From NCBI RefSeq assembly GCF_004319545.1, contig NZ_CP036313.1, positions 1,065,501 through 1,129,500 on the forward strand: 64,000 nucleotides of DNA, written 5' to 3'. The position numbers were made by a program, and so were the translations under genes. The DNA is from Desulfobacter hydrogenophilus. Its GTDB lineage: Bacteria; Desulfobacterota; Desulfobacteria; Desulfobacterales; Desulfobacteraceae. Positions within the stretch are counted from its first letter, which is position 1, and each line of letters begins with the position of its first letter. The notes beneath the pieces are model-generated. The model ran no database searches, was not told where the DNA came from, and saw nothing but the letters and a program-made list of their open reading frames with translations. Below are positions 29,983 through 38,617 of the stretch, piece after piece.

Positions 29983-31392
29983 ATGTCTTTTTATATTATG
30001 CTTTTTCAGTAGGGTGTACAGACGGGACTGGGACAGGCCGGATATGCGGATGGCTTCTTTGATATTTCCGTCTGTAATATCCATTAAGTCGGCGAGATAC
30101 TGTTGTTCGGCCTGGGTGTAGATGGCTTCACGGAAATCCTGCAACGGGGGGAAAATTTTAAAGTTGGTGTCGGTCGGCTTCTCTTCTGCCGGCTGATGGG
30201 GATGGGCCACTGACTGGCGAACCGCCTGAATACGAATTTGGGGCGGCAGGTGCTTGGGAAATAAGGTTGGTTCGTAACGGGCTGCAGTCAAAGTACGATC
30301 CATGGTGTTAATTAATTCCCGGATGTTTCCCGGCCAGCTGTAGGCTGCCAGAACATCAAAAAAATCAGACGAAAACCCCTTGGGGGCAATACCCGTACGT
30401 TCACAGAGACGGTCAGAGTGAAATCTTGCCAGCGCTTTGATGTCGGCGGGCCGCTCCTTTAACGCCGGCAGATTGAGGGTAAAGGCGCTGATGCGGTAAA
30501 GTAGATCTTTCCGAAACGTTCCCTCGGTCACCATGGATTCAAGATTCCGATTGGTGGCCGCGACCAGACGAAAATCACTTTTAATTTCGGATTTACTACC
30601 AATAGGTCGAAAGCGATGTTCCTGGAGAACGCGTAAAAATGCTTTCTGAAGAGATAAGGGCAATTCACCCACTTCATCCAGAAACAGCGTCCCCCCATCA
30701 GCCTGTCGGATCAATCCATTGCGATCCTTATCGGCACCGGTAAAGCTTCCTTTGAGATGGCCGAATAACAGGCTTTCCACCAGTGTATCGGGCAAGGCAG
30801 CACAATCCACCACGACTAAACTGTTTTTTGAGCGCGCACTGTTATTATGAATAGCCTGGGCGAACAATTCCTTGCCGGTACCGGTCTCACCAGTAATCAG
30901 CACGTTGATATCACTCAAGGCTGCCTGGGCCACCATATCCAAACAGGAACGGATTTGAGGGCTATCCCCAATAATGTTCTCATGTTGGAGGGCCATCACG
31001 ACATCGGCAAGAGGCGCGGCCTTCTTTTCCTTCCGGTATTGCAGGGCCCGGGAGAGAGCAAGACGAATAGCTTTGATCGAGGCGGTTTTTTCGATGTAGT
31101 CCCAGGCACCACTTTTTATGGCTAATTCGGCCCCGTCGGCGTCAGCGTATCCAGTACTGATGATCACTTCAGGTGCATCGGGAAGGGCTTGGAGTTGCGG
31201 TAATATGTCCAGTCCATTGCCATCAGGCATACGAATATCGAGAAACAATACGTCAATGTCTTCAGATTTTACTTTTTCCAGACCTTCCTGCAGAGTTGTC
31301 GCACAATCGGCTTCATGATTCATGTGCCGGACGAGGCGGGATAGTGAGTAGCAGATATCTTCGTCATCGTCAATAATGAGAATTTTGGCCAT
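29977..31392 (-). CDS. Sigma-54-dependent response regulator (receiver, AAA+, Fis-type HTH)
   Basis: A 471-residue NtrC-class activator. Seen: a receiver domain starting MAKILIIDDDEDI, phospho-Asp in LFLDIRMPDGNG (about 52), Walker A GETGTGKELFAQAIH, the sigma-54-contacting loop GHLKGSFTGADKD, Walker B GGTLFLDEVGELP, an arginine-finger region, and a C-terminal HTH GNIKEAIRISGLSQSRLYTLLKKHNI. It remodels sigma-54 polymerase from enhancer sites. It is the only such activator in the window and lies between the sigma-54 promoter pairs at 29.4 and 33.5 kb. It starts 3 bp after the stop of the GAF gene, so the two are cotranscribed. Target sites are inferred to be the twin dyads. Confidence 0.95.
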   Translation of the reverse strand: MAKILIIDDDEDICYSLSRLVRHMNHEADCATTLQEGLEKVKSEDIDVLFLDIRMPDGNGLDILPQLQALPDAPEVIISTGYADADGAELAIKSGAWDYIEKTASIKAIRLALSRALQYRKEKKAAPLADVVMALQHENIIGDSPQIRSCLDMVAQAALSDINVLITGETGTGKELFAQAIHNNSARSKNSLVVVDCAALPDTLVESLLFGHLKGSFTGADKDRNGLIRQADGGTLFLDEVGELPLSLQKAFLRVLQEHRFRPIGSKSEIKSDFRLVAATNRNLESMVTEGTFRKDLLYRISAFTLNLPALKERPADIKALARFHSDRLCERTGIAPKGFSSDFFDVLAAYSWPGNIRELINTMDRTLTAARYEPTLFPKHLPPQIRIQAVRQSVAHPHQPAEEKPTDTNFKIFPPLQDFREAIYTQAEQQYLADLMDITDGNIKEAIRISGLSQSRLYTLLKKHNIKRHL

Positions 31393-31395
31393 GGC

Positions 31396-31941
31396 TTAAT
31401 GTTCCTGTGCTGGTGTTTTCGTTTCATTTTCCAGGGCGGTGCGGATCACCCCGGCGAGTTCCTCAAGCAGCTGAAGTTCATCTTTACCAAAGGCATTGGG
31501 TTCTGCTGCACAGATACTCAGGGCACCAAACGGCTTATCCTTTTTTTTCAACGGCAGTGCGGCAGCCGACGCATAACCCCTTTTAAGCGCCTCTTTCCGC
31601 CAAACTTCATAATTCGGATTGGTGAGAATATTCTGAAAAACGCTTGGTGCGCTATTTCGAATGGCGCTGCCGGTTGGCTCTCGTCTCCTTTGGGTGTTGG
31701 TCCAGGTCATATTAAATAATTTTAGATAATCTTTTTCATATCCCCTGTGCACCACTGGTCGTACTCTCTGTTCTTGGTTGTCTTCGGCAGAACCAATCCA
31801 GGCCAAGCGGTATCCCCCTAATTCCACAACAATCCGACAGATGTCCTGCATGAGTTCAAATTCATCCTTGGCACGGATTAACGTGTGGCTGCACTCATTC
31901 AGCGTTCTTAGTATTCGATTCGTTTTACGCAATGATGCCAC
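31396..31941 (-). CDS. Stand-alone GAF-domain protein
   Basis: A 181-residue protein that is essentially one GAF domain after a short coiled coil. The start is GTG at 31941, limited by an upstream in-frame stop. It parallels the kinase at 19151 closely: LRKTNRILRTLNECSHTLIRAKDEFELMQDICRIVVELGGYRLAWIG matches the coiled coil and GAF start of the kinase, and IRNSAPSVFQNILTNPNYEVWRKEAL matches its middle. It has no kinase domain. It is either a decayed kinase or a separate ligand-sensing partner. Being cotranscribed with the sigma-54 regulator suggests it modulates that regulator or the kinase. Confidence 0.85.
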   Translation of the reverse strand: MASLRKTNRILRTLNECSHTLIRAKDEFELMQDICRIVVELGGYRLAWIGSAEDNQEQRVRPVVHRGYEKDYLKLFNMTWTNTQRRREPTGSAIRNSAPSVFQNILTNPNYEVWRKEALKRGYASAAALPLKKKDKPFGALSICAAEPNAFGKDELQLLEELAGVIRTALENETKTPAQEH

Positions 31942-32241
31942 TGGGAGATCCGTCCAAAAATTGCATTACCATTTCGACAGCGGAATTGGAAATTGCAGCA
32001 ATATTTTGTTTGTCATGATTGAGATCATCTGACAAATATCCATCCTATCAAAAAATTGTTGTTAACCCATGCGTAGTGGCCGGATATTTATCCCGATTCA
32101 TAGCATCGATTTGTATAATTACATACAAGAGCCTATTTCACAACCAGCATGCAGAATATGTCTGAGGGTAAGATTAAGATGAGGGGGAGTGATGATAGAG
32201 GTATAGCGTGTTCCTGAGTCTATAATTGCGTGCTTATTTGG
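31942..32241. other. Non-coding gap of 300 bp
   Basis: It separates yitT (3' end) from the GAF/regulator operon (5' end). I see no gene, repeat or clear promoter; no sigma-54 element is present here. Confidence 0.5.
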
Positions 32242-33165
32242 CTAATATTGGGGCTGATTACCAATCCGCCGGCCCATCACCTCCAGTGTATCGCTGACTA
32301 CCATAAAGGCCTGCGGGTCTATCTGGCGGATGAGTCGTTTTATCCGTGACAATTCTCGGAAATTGACGACGGTATACAGGACTTTTTCATCTCGACCCGA
32401 ATAAGCGCCTTGACCATGCAAAATTGTCACACCATGCTTGGTCTCCTCCAAAATTTTGCGGGATATTGCATCTCCGAGGTTGGATACGATCATTACCGCC
32501 TTTCTTTGACTTAAACCAGTGACCACCAGATTGAGGATACGGGCAGATACGTAGATATATATCAAGGTATAAAGGACTTTTTCCAGGGGAAAAAACAAGG
32601 CGCCTACCAGCAATATCATGCAGTTGAAAGCCAGTGCGGTGGTTCCCAGGCGCACGGAAAACCGCTTGAGCAAGGCTACAGATAGAATATCGGTGCCACC
32701 ACCTGATCCCAGTGACTTCAAGGTGATACCCCCTCCGACACCTGATAAAATTCCCGCCAGCAAGGCACTGCAAAGCATATCCTGAACCGGAAACAAAACA
32801 TGGGACCACGCCAGAGAACCTGAAAAAATTGTCATGCCGGCCAGGCTGTAAAAGAAAAAGCGTCGTCCCACAAATTCCCACCCCAAAGCAAAAATAGGAA
32901 TATTCAAGAGAAAATAGAGAGTCGAAACCGGCAGAAATGGAAACAGGTAATGCAGGATAAGAACCAACCCCGCAAGGCCTGAACTGAGGAAACCATTGGG
33001 GATCAAAATCCCATTGATAGAGATGGCACATAAAATACTTCCCAAAGTGAGCAGCAGCAGGTTCAACAGCACCTGCCCTATAGCGTGTGAAACGGCACTG
33101 TTATGCAGGGATTTCAGCTCATGTCGTTTAACCTGCTCAAAACTCTGATCCATATTCATACTCAT
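32242..33165 (-). CDS. YitT-family (DUF161/DUF2179) membrane protein
   Basis: A 307-residue protein. Seen: about five or six TM segments (LLLLTLGSILCAISINGILIPNGFLSSGLAGL and GVGGGITLKSLGSGGGTDILS are typical of the family), followed by a cytoplasmic C-terminal DUF2179 domain (AVMIVSNLGDAISRKILEETKHGVTILHGQGAYSGRDEKVLYTVV). Function is unknown; a transport or lipid-related role has been proposed for some members. Its ATG overlaps the stop of the FmdB-like gene by 4 bp (ATGA), so it is translationally coupled and driven by the sigma-54 promoter at about 33466. Confidence 0.88.
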   Translation of the reverse strand: MSMNMDQSFEQVKRHELKSLHNSAVSHAIGQVLLNLLLLTLGSILCAISINGILIPNGFLSSGLAGLVLILHYLFPFLPVSTLYFLLNIPIFALGWEFVGRRFFFYSLAGMTIFSGSLAWSHVLFPVQDMLCSALLAGILSGVGGGITLKSLGSGGGTDILSVALLKRFSVRLGTTALAFNCMILLVGALFFPLEKVLYTLIYIYVSARILNLVVTGLSQRKAVMIVSNLGDAISRKILEETKHGVTILHGQGAYSGRDEKVLYTVVNFRELSRIKRLIRQIDPQAFMVVSDTLEVMGRRIGNQPQY

Positions 33166-33371
33166 CCCCCTGAGGGTTTGACCTTTTTAGCTCCTTTTCC
33201 ATGGGAATAACCATCGGCAAACCATCCCCCCCCTTTTAATCTAAAGGAACAGGAGGATAGTATCTTTTTAGCTTTTTGATGACACATTGGACACACAATT
33301 TCTTTTGTGTCCATCTTCACAAACTTTTCTGTGATGGTGTTGTTGGGACACTTGAATTCATAGATTGGCAT
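33162..33371 (-). CDS. FmdB-like small zinc-ribbon protein
   Basis: A 69-residue protein starting MPIYEFKCPNNTITEKFVKM, with one CPMC pair and a basic, glycine-rich tail. FmdB proteins usually have two CxxC pairs; here the first pair is reduced to a single Cys (FKCPNN), so zinc binding may be altered. AAAGGTG precedes the ATG. It is the first gene of a two-gene operon with yitT. Confidence 0.75.
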   Translation of the reverse strand: MPIYEFKCPNNTITEKFVKMDTKEIVCPMCHQKAKKILSSCSFRLKGGGWFADGYSHGKGAKKVKPSGG

Positions 33372-33465
33372 GATATCACCTTTCGGAGCTGTCTATCACT
33401 TCAACTCCTTGATATTTTTTTGGACCATCTGTCTCCTATATGGTACAGTGCTTATTTTTTCATAA

Positions 33466-33479
33466 GCATAATCAATGCC
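33466..33479 (-). promoter_or_regulatory. Sigma-54 promoter of fmdB-yitT
   Basis: Minus strand CTGGCATTGATTATGCTTATG: GG-N10-GC with TGGCAT and ATGCT. It lies about 95 bp upstream of the fmdB-like ATG. Confidence 0.8.
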
Positions 33480-33511
33480 AGCTTTTTGCCTATTTTATAA
33501 AGGCCTCTATT

Positions 33512-33656
33512 ACTCGATCATCAAGTTTTTAGGGAATTTGTTCAAATTCAAGGCGGAAACAATTTTTAACCGGAGGAATATACAATATATTTTGAGGATT
33601 AAAAATTGTTTCCAACGCCGAAGTTGGGCAAATTAACAAAAACTTGATCATCGAGT
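33512..33656. mobile_element. 145-bp MITE-like hairpin element
   Basis: Ends ACTCGATCATCAAGTTTTT and (inverted) ACTCGATGATCAAGTTTTT differ at one base. Inner arms GGCGGAAACAATTTTTAA and its near inverse make it a nearly full-length hairpin. Flanking ATT on both sides (33509-33511, 33657-33659) is a 3-bp target duplication. It is absent from the related region at 35.0 kb. Confidence 0.8.
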
Positions 33657-33727
33657 ATTATATATCCTCCTGGTGTAAATGGATAACGGTGGGAGCCTGA
33701 CTGGCAGTTTTATGCAAGACAATAAAA

Positions 33728-33764
33728 TTCTTGCCGGACAAGAAGCATTCCTGCGACACAGGAA
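33728..33764. promoter_or_regulatory. Twin-dyad enhancer-like site (copy D)
   Basis: TTCTTG-CCGGA-CAAGAA (33728-33744) and TTCCTG-CGACA-CAGGAA (33748-33764), both perfect dyads, 20 bp centre to centre. It is the best copy in the window. Confidence 0.88.
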
Positions 33765-33951
33765 GTATTTCAGTATGGTTTTATCCTTCTTTCCTGAAGA
33801 CCTGTTGTGTAACAAATCGGCTACCGATTTAAGCCGGGACACCCTTTAAAAATAGGCTTCTCCTGGCCCCTCGATTCATGGAGGCTTAGGTACTGCAAAA
33901 CTCTTATCTCCGGGTCAAACTGTCCCGCGTTATGTCGGTAGCCCCTTCTCT

Positions 33952-34779
33952 CGATACGAGCTTCGTCAGGGAAAAAAGATCGGCTCCCCGAGTCTGATAG
34001 CTGATGCCAAACATATTCGGACAGACATGTTGTCATCTTCCGTGATCCTGGCCGGACTTGTGGGAGCGTGGTTTGGTCTGGATTTAGACAGGATGGCGGC
34101 AATCCTGGTCGTCTTATTCGTTTTCAAGGCCGGGGCCGGCATTTTTGTTGATGCCTTTCGGGTCCTGCTGGATGCTTCGCTTGATTTTGAGACCATGGAT
34201 AGAGTAAAAACCATCATCCTAAAGGACCCCAGAGTAGTTTTAATCAACAGTCTCTGGGGAAGAAATTCCGGTCGTTACAAGTTTATTGAGGCCGATATCG
34301 TCATCAAGGCCAGAAATCTTGAAAAAGCCTCTGCGGTTAGCCGCGCAATCGAGGGGGAAATCAAAAAGCAGGTTTTCCATGTGGATCATATCCTGATCCA
34401 TTATGAACCTCAAAAAAAAGAGACCCGCACCCTGGCTGTTCCATTAAATGATGACATGCAGGGACTCTCCGAGCATTTTGGAGATGCGCCTTACTTTTAT
34501 ATTGCCACGGTCAGGGACCGTGACGGCACCCTTCTTTCGGAGGCATACCACCGCAATCCTTTTGCTGGAGAGGAGAAGGGTAAAGGGATCAAAGTCAGCG
34601 AGTGGCTCCTCGAAGACGGCATAGATACTGTCTACACACCTAAAGGGTTTAAAGGAAAAGGGCCCGGTTATGTCTTTTCGGATGCTGGCGTGGATGTTAT
34701 TGTGACCAGGGATAGGAGCCTTAAAGATATCCGGGGAAATTCTCAAAAAGGAGAGGATTCTTCTGATTTGATCATATGA
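33952..34779 (+). pseudogene. 5'-truncated cation diffusion facilitator with C-terminal NifX-like domain
   Basis: The frame reads RYELRQGKKIGSPSLIADAKHIRTDMLSSSVILAGLVGAWFGLDLDRMAAILVVLFVFKAGAGIFVDAFRVLLDASL, the loop and TM5-6 of CDF metal transporters, then the cytoplasmic metal-sensing domain (to about residue 145), then a dinitrogenase FeMo-cofactor/NifX-type domain (GLSEHFGDAPYFYIATVRD to GVDVIVTRD). TM1-4 are absent and no start codon is in place; the first ATG is 34027. A shortened protein from 34027 could be made but should not transport. The 5' end joins the repeat region at about 33816. Confidence 0.8.
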
Positions 34780-35129
34780 TGAAACGCCATACATGTATCC
34801 TACATTTCGCTTGTCTCTGTAACTATCCTAATTTATATCTTCTGGCCTTGTTTTTTTGATTTCGAAATTTAGTATCTCTCTCACACCAATCCACCGAGAA
34901 CCAATAAAAAGAGATATCCTCCTTCCTTTCATGGATCGGTAATCTCTTTAAAAAAAGAGGGTAAAGATTTCATCTGCTGGGTATTCAATTTCATCCTTGG
35001 ACCTCCTAAGGTTACAAGAATAATCAATGCTGGCTTTTTGCATATTGTATAAAGGCCTTTACAGGATGTTTTCCTGGTGTAAATGGAGCGTTGGGAGCCT
35101 GACTGGCAGTTTTATGCAAGACAGTAAAA

Positions 35130-35166
35130 TTCCTGCCGGACAAGAAGCATTCCTGCGACACAGGAA
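35130..35166. promoter_or_regulatory. Twin-dyad enhancer-like site (copy E)
   Basis: TTCCTG-CCGGA-CAAGAA (35130-35146) and TTCCTG-CGACA-CAGGAA (35150-35166), 20 bp centre to centre, 87 bp upstream of the hsp20 -24 element. Confidence 0.88.
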
Positions 35167-35251
35167 GTATTTCAGCATGGTTTTATCCTTCTTTCCTGAA
35201 GACCTGTTGTATAACAAACCTATATCTTAACAAATATTATCACAATCAATA

Positions 35252-35268
35252 TTGGCATACTCTATGCT
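35252..35268 (+). promoter_or_regulatory. Sigma-54 promoter of hsp20
   Basis: TTGGCATACTCTATGCT: TGGCAT at -24, ATGCT at -12, exact GG-N10-GC. Transcription would start near 35279. Confidence 0.82.
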
Positions 35269-35269
35269 T

Positions 35270-35388
35270 TACATACGAATAACAACGGTCGGTTACTGAT
35301 CGCAACGAACCTGGGGGAAGGTTAAGTAAACAAAAAAAGAACCCCCGTCCGGAAATGCCGGATGAAAAATAATTTAGGAGGTATGGTT
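35270..35388 (+). promoter_or_regulatory. Structured 5' leader (hsp20 copy)
   Basis: It contains AACAACGGTCGGTTACTGATCG, GCAACGAACCTGGGGGAAGG, the hairpin TCCGG-AAATG-CCGGA and AGGAGG 7 bp before the ATG. Homologous leaders precede the kinase and the pgm remnant. The AACCTGGGG motif recurs inverted just after the gene (35847-35862). Confidence 0.7.
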
Positions 35389-35832
35389 ATGAGTCTCATT
35401 AAATACAAACCACTCAGAGAAATGGAACTCTTTCGTAAAGAGATGAATGATCTGTTCAGTGATTTTTTTAGTGAAGGGGCGCTTGCTCAATCCTTTGGCA
35501 AGGACTGGACACCCTCGGCAGACATTTCCGAGACGAAAGGCGCTGTCATTGTCAAAGCCGAACTGCCCGGTGTGGACGCCAAGGACATTCAAGTCACCCT
35601 TTCAGGTAACCTTCTGACCATTCGGGGAGAAAGAAAGGAAGAAAAAGAAGAGAAAACGGAACAGCGGCATTACTCTGAAAGGTATTATGGCGAGTTTCAG
35701 CGTTCCTTCCAGCTTCCGGCCAAGATTCAGGAGGACAAGGTGACAACAACCTTTGACAAAGGGGTGTTGAAGATCACGCTGCCAAAAACCGAGGAATCTA
35801 AGACAAAAGAACTTAAAATTGAAGTGAAGTAA
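35389..35832 (+). CDS. Small heat-shock protein Hsp20/IbpA-type
   Basis: A 147-residue ATP-independent holdase. I use the ATG at 35389 (AGGAGG 7 bp upstream); the in-frame ATG at 35362 lies in the shared leader. Seen: an N-terminal arm (MSLIKYKPLREMELFRKEMNDLFSDFF), the alpha-crystallin domain from WTPSADISETKGAVIVKAELPGV through LLTIRGERKEEKEEKTEQRHYSERYYGEFQRSFQLP, ending FDKGVLKITLPKTEE with the conserved G-x-L, and a lysine-rich tail where the I/V-x-I anchor may be LKIEV. It has its own sigma-54 promoter and is followed by a hairpin and the acyl-CoA synthetase gene. Confidence 0.94.
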   Translation: MSLIKYKPLREMELFRKEMNDLFSDFFSEGALAQSFGKDWTPSADISETKGAVIVKAELPGVDAKDIQVTLSGNLLTIRGERKEEKEEKTEQRHYSERYYGEFQRSFQLPAKIQEDKVTTTFDKGVLKITLPKTEESKTKELKIEVK

Positions 35833-35880
35833 ATTAAATCCGTTGCAACCTTCCCCAGGTTTGACTCATTATTTCCGAAG

Positions 35881-35913
35881 ACGGACTGGGTAATTTAACT
35901 TTGCCCAGTCCGT
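35881..35913 (+). terminator. Hairpin between hsp20 and the acyl-CoA synthetase gene
   Basis: ACGGACTGGG and CCCAGTCCGT form a perfect 10-bp stem with a 13-nt loop and no T-run. It may attenuate or stabilise the hsp20 message rather than end transcription. Confidence 0.5.
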
Positions 35914-35938
35914 ATAGGATCGCTGGAGAGAACTCAAA

Positions 35939-38617
35939 ATGGAAACTTCAAATCTGGATAAAATCTTCAAGCCCAATTCCATCGCTGTCATTGGGGCCAG
36001 CGAAAAAGCAGGCAGTATCGGCTTTGCCCTGATAAGGAATTTGCAGGCAGGTGCATACCAGGGAAAACTTTTCCCAGTCAATCCTAACCACCGGACAATT
36101 GATGGGTTAAAAGCCTTTGTGTCTGTTGAACAGATAGGTGAACCAATAGATCTGGCAGTCATCGCCACACCCATGCAAACGGTTCCTTCTGTCATACGGG
36201 ACTGTGCAAAAGCAAACGTGGGCGGTGCTATTATTATCTCCGCCGGCGGTAAAGAGATCGGCGAGAAGGGTCGAGAACTCGAGGGGGAAATCAGCAAAGA
36301 GGCCCAAAAAGGCGGCATTCGGATTATCGGCCCCAATTGTGCCGGTGTCATTTGCACGGGAACTCAACTTTACGCTACCTTTGCAGATGAAAAGCCGTTG
36401 CCGGGGAAAATGGCCTTTATTTCCCAGAGTGGGGCACTGATGAGTGCGATTCTTGACCTTTCGCTTAAGGAACGCATTGGATTCAGTCATTTTGTCAGTA
36501 TCGGTTCCATGCTGGATGTCGATTTCGGTGATCTGATCGACTACCTGGGTAACGACCCGGATGTAAGCAGCATTGTACTTTATATTGAAAGCATTACCCA
36601 TGCGCGGCACTTTATGAGCTCCGCCAGGGCGGTCTCCCGCATCAAGCCGATCGTGGTGCTGAAGTCGGGAAGAAGCGCAGCCGGTGCAAAGGCTGCAGCC
36701 TCACATACGGGAGCCATGGCCGGTGAAGGCGCTATTTATGATGCAGCTTTTGATCGGGCAGGGATTGTGTGTGTGAAAACCATTCAGGAACTTTTTGACT
36801 GCGCCGAACTGGTGGCCAAACAACCGGTGCCTAAAGGGTCCGGGCTTGCGGTGGTAACCAATGCAGGCGGTCCCGGGGTTATGGCCGCAGACGCCATGGC
36901 CGAACTGGACTTCGCGCCGGTGCCCTTAAGTTCCATGACGATACAAAAACTGGACAAAAAACTGCCGCTGTTCTGGAGCCGGGAAAACCCCATCGATATT
37001 CTGGGAGATGCTATTCCAGAACGATTTCGTCAGGCCGTTGAGATTTGCATTGCAGCGCCGGAAATTGATGGTCTCATGGTCATCTATGCCCCCCAAGCCG
37101 TGAGTTCTTCTGTCAACGTGGCCAACGTGCTGATTGACCTGTTAAAGGATTGCCCCATACCTGTTTTTGCAGTCTGGATGGGTGGCGAAGAGGTAGAAAA
37201 GGGACGGAAAATATTTAACCGGGCCGGCATTCCTACCTATGAAACACCGGAGCGGGCAATCCAGGCCTTTCACCTGCTGCATGCCTATACCCGCAATATA
37301 GAATTGCTCCAGGAAACACCACAAAAACGTGTGCATACCTTTGCCTTTAACAGGAAAAAAGCTGAAGCAATTATTCGGGGAATGCCCAACGAAGAGTCGC
37401 GGTTTCTGTCGGAAATCGAATCCAAAAGTCTTTTAACTGCCTACGGCATTCCGGTGAATCGGACCGAGGTAGCAACCTCTCTCAAGGAAGCGGTTCGCCT
37501 GGCCAATGAAATCGGTTATCCGGTGGCCATGAAAATTTTTTCCAAAGACATCACCCACAAGACCGACGCCAACGGCGTTCGACTGAACCTGAACAATGAA
37601 GCTGCCATCCGGGATGCATTCGCTGGTATCATTGCTGCTGCAAAGCGTTATAATCCGGCGGCGGAAGTGACGGGTGTAACGATCCAGTCAATGTTGAAAC
37701 CTTCGGATTACGAGTTGATTCTGGGTGCTAAAAAAGATCCGGTATTCGGGCCGGTCATCCTGTTCGGGATGGGCGGTATCATGACTGAAATTCTCAAAGA
37801 CCAGGCCATCGCCCTGCCACCCCTGAATCGTCTCCTCGTCCGTCGGCTCATTCAGAGTACCCGGGTGTATCAATTGTTAAAGGGCTACCGAAACCGGCCG
37901 GCGGCGGATCTTGAGCGACTGGAAGAAATTATCATCAGCCTGTCACAGTTGGTCACGGATTTTCCCGAGATTGTCGAGCTGGACATTAATCCGCTGATTC
38001 TGAAGGAAAATTGTTTTATTGCTGTAGATGCGCGAGTGCTTGTCAAATCCTCCGATATTCCATCTCCCCTTCACCTGATCATTAGCGCCTATCCAAATCA
38101 GTATGAACGTAAAACAGTGACGCGGGGAGGACTGAACATTTTTGTTCGGCCCATTAAGCCCGAAGACGAACCTCTTCTGCTGGAATTGTTCCATACATTA
38201 TCCCCAAAAAGTATTTTTCAACGATTTTCCCGAATGATAACAAATCTGCCGCATAAGATTCTGGCCCGATTAACCCAGATTGATTACGACCAGGATGCGG
38301 TTCTGGTTGCTCTGAAGGCAGAAAAAGCGGGTGAAAAAATGATCGGGGTGTGCCGCCTGACCCAAGTTCCCGGTAGCCGGAAAGCGGAACTCGGCATTGT
38401 GGTTGGAGATCCCTGGCAGGGAAAAGGGGTTGGGGCAACACTTCTGGAGAACTGTATACCCATCGCTCGAGAACGCGGGATCGAATCGGTCTGGGGCCGG
38501 GTTTTGGCAGAAAATACGACCATGCTGTCTCTGGCCAGAAAAGAAAGGTTTACCATCAAAAAAATCTCCGAAGATGATCAATACGAAATCACGATCAACT
38601 TAAAAAAGGACGTGTGA
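35939..38617 (+). CDS. ADP-forming acyl/acetyl-CoA synthetase fused to a GNAT acetyltransferase
   Basis: An 892-residue multidomain protein. Seen: a CoA-binding domain (KIFKPNSIAVIGASEKAGSIGFALIRNL), succinyl-CoA-ligase-like domains with the catalytic histidine in AAASHTGAMAGEG (about 258), an ATP-grasp domain (about 480-700; GYPVAMKIFSKDITHKTDANGV, ELILGAKKDPVFGPVILFGMGG) and a C-terminal GNAT domain (about 725-885; ELGIVVGDPWQGKGVGATLLE). Known relatives are ACD enzymes (acyl-CoA + ADP + Pi to acid + ATP) and PatZ-type protein acetyltransferases, which lose the histidine. Here the histidine is kept, so both activities are possible. Its stop overlaps the ftsH ATG by one base. Confidence 0.9.
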   Translation: METSNLDKIFKPNSIAVIGASEKAGSIGFALIRNLQAGAYQGKLFPVNPNHRTIDGLKAFVSVEQIGEPIDLAVIATPMQTVPSVIRDCAKANVGGAIIISAGGKEIGEKGRELEGEISKEAQKGGIRIIGPNCAGVICTGTQLYATFADEKPLPGKMAFISQSGALMSAILDLSLKERIGFSHFVSIGSMLDVDFGDLIDYLGNDPDVSSIVLYIESITHARHFMSSARAVSRIKPIVVLKSGRSAAGAKAAASHTGAMAGEGAIYDAAFDRAGIVCVKTIQELFDCAELVAKQPVPKGSGLAVVTNAGGPGVMAADAMAELDFAPVPLSSMTIQKLDKKLPLFWSRENPIDILGDAIPERFRQAVEICIAAPEIDGLMVIYAPQAVSSSVNVANVLIDLLKDCPIPVFAVWMGGEEVEKGRKIFNRAGIPTYETPERAIQAFHLLHAYTRNIELLQETPQKRVHTFAFNRKKAEAIIRGMPNEESRFLSEIESKSLLTAYGIPVNRTEVATSLKEAVRLANEIGYPVAMKIFSKDITHKTDANGVRLNLNNEAAIRDAFAGIIAAAKRYNPAAEVTGVTIQSMLKPSDYELILGAKKDPVFGPVILFGMGGIMTEILKDQAIALPPLNRLLVRRLIQSTRVYQLLKGYRNRPAADLERLEEIIISLSQLVTDFPEIVELDINPLILKENCFIAVDARVLVKSSDIPSPLHLIISAYPNQYERKTVTRGGLNIFVRPIKPEDEPLLLELFHTLSPKSIFQRFSRMITNLPHKILARLTQIDYDQDAVLVALKAEKAGEKMIGVCRLTQVPGSRKAELGIVVGDPWQGKGVGATLLENCIPIARERGIESVWGRVLAENTTMLSLARKERFTIKKISEDDQYEITINLKKDV

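Larger units (their letters stand above)
34780..35388. other. Regulatory gap upstream of hsp20
   Basis: It holds, in order, a 21-codon gene start on the minus strand (ATG at 34998 with AGGAGG upstream, MKLNTQQMKSLPSFFKEITDP, stop at 34933), a mutated sigma-54 promoter facing it (35019-35032), a twin-dyad site, a good sigma-54 promoter and the hsp20 leader. The region 35011-35219 is a direct repeat of 33461-33816 without the MITE. Confidence 0.65.
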
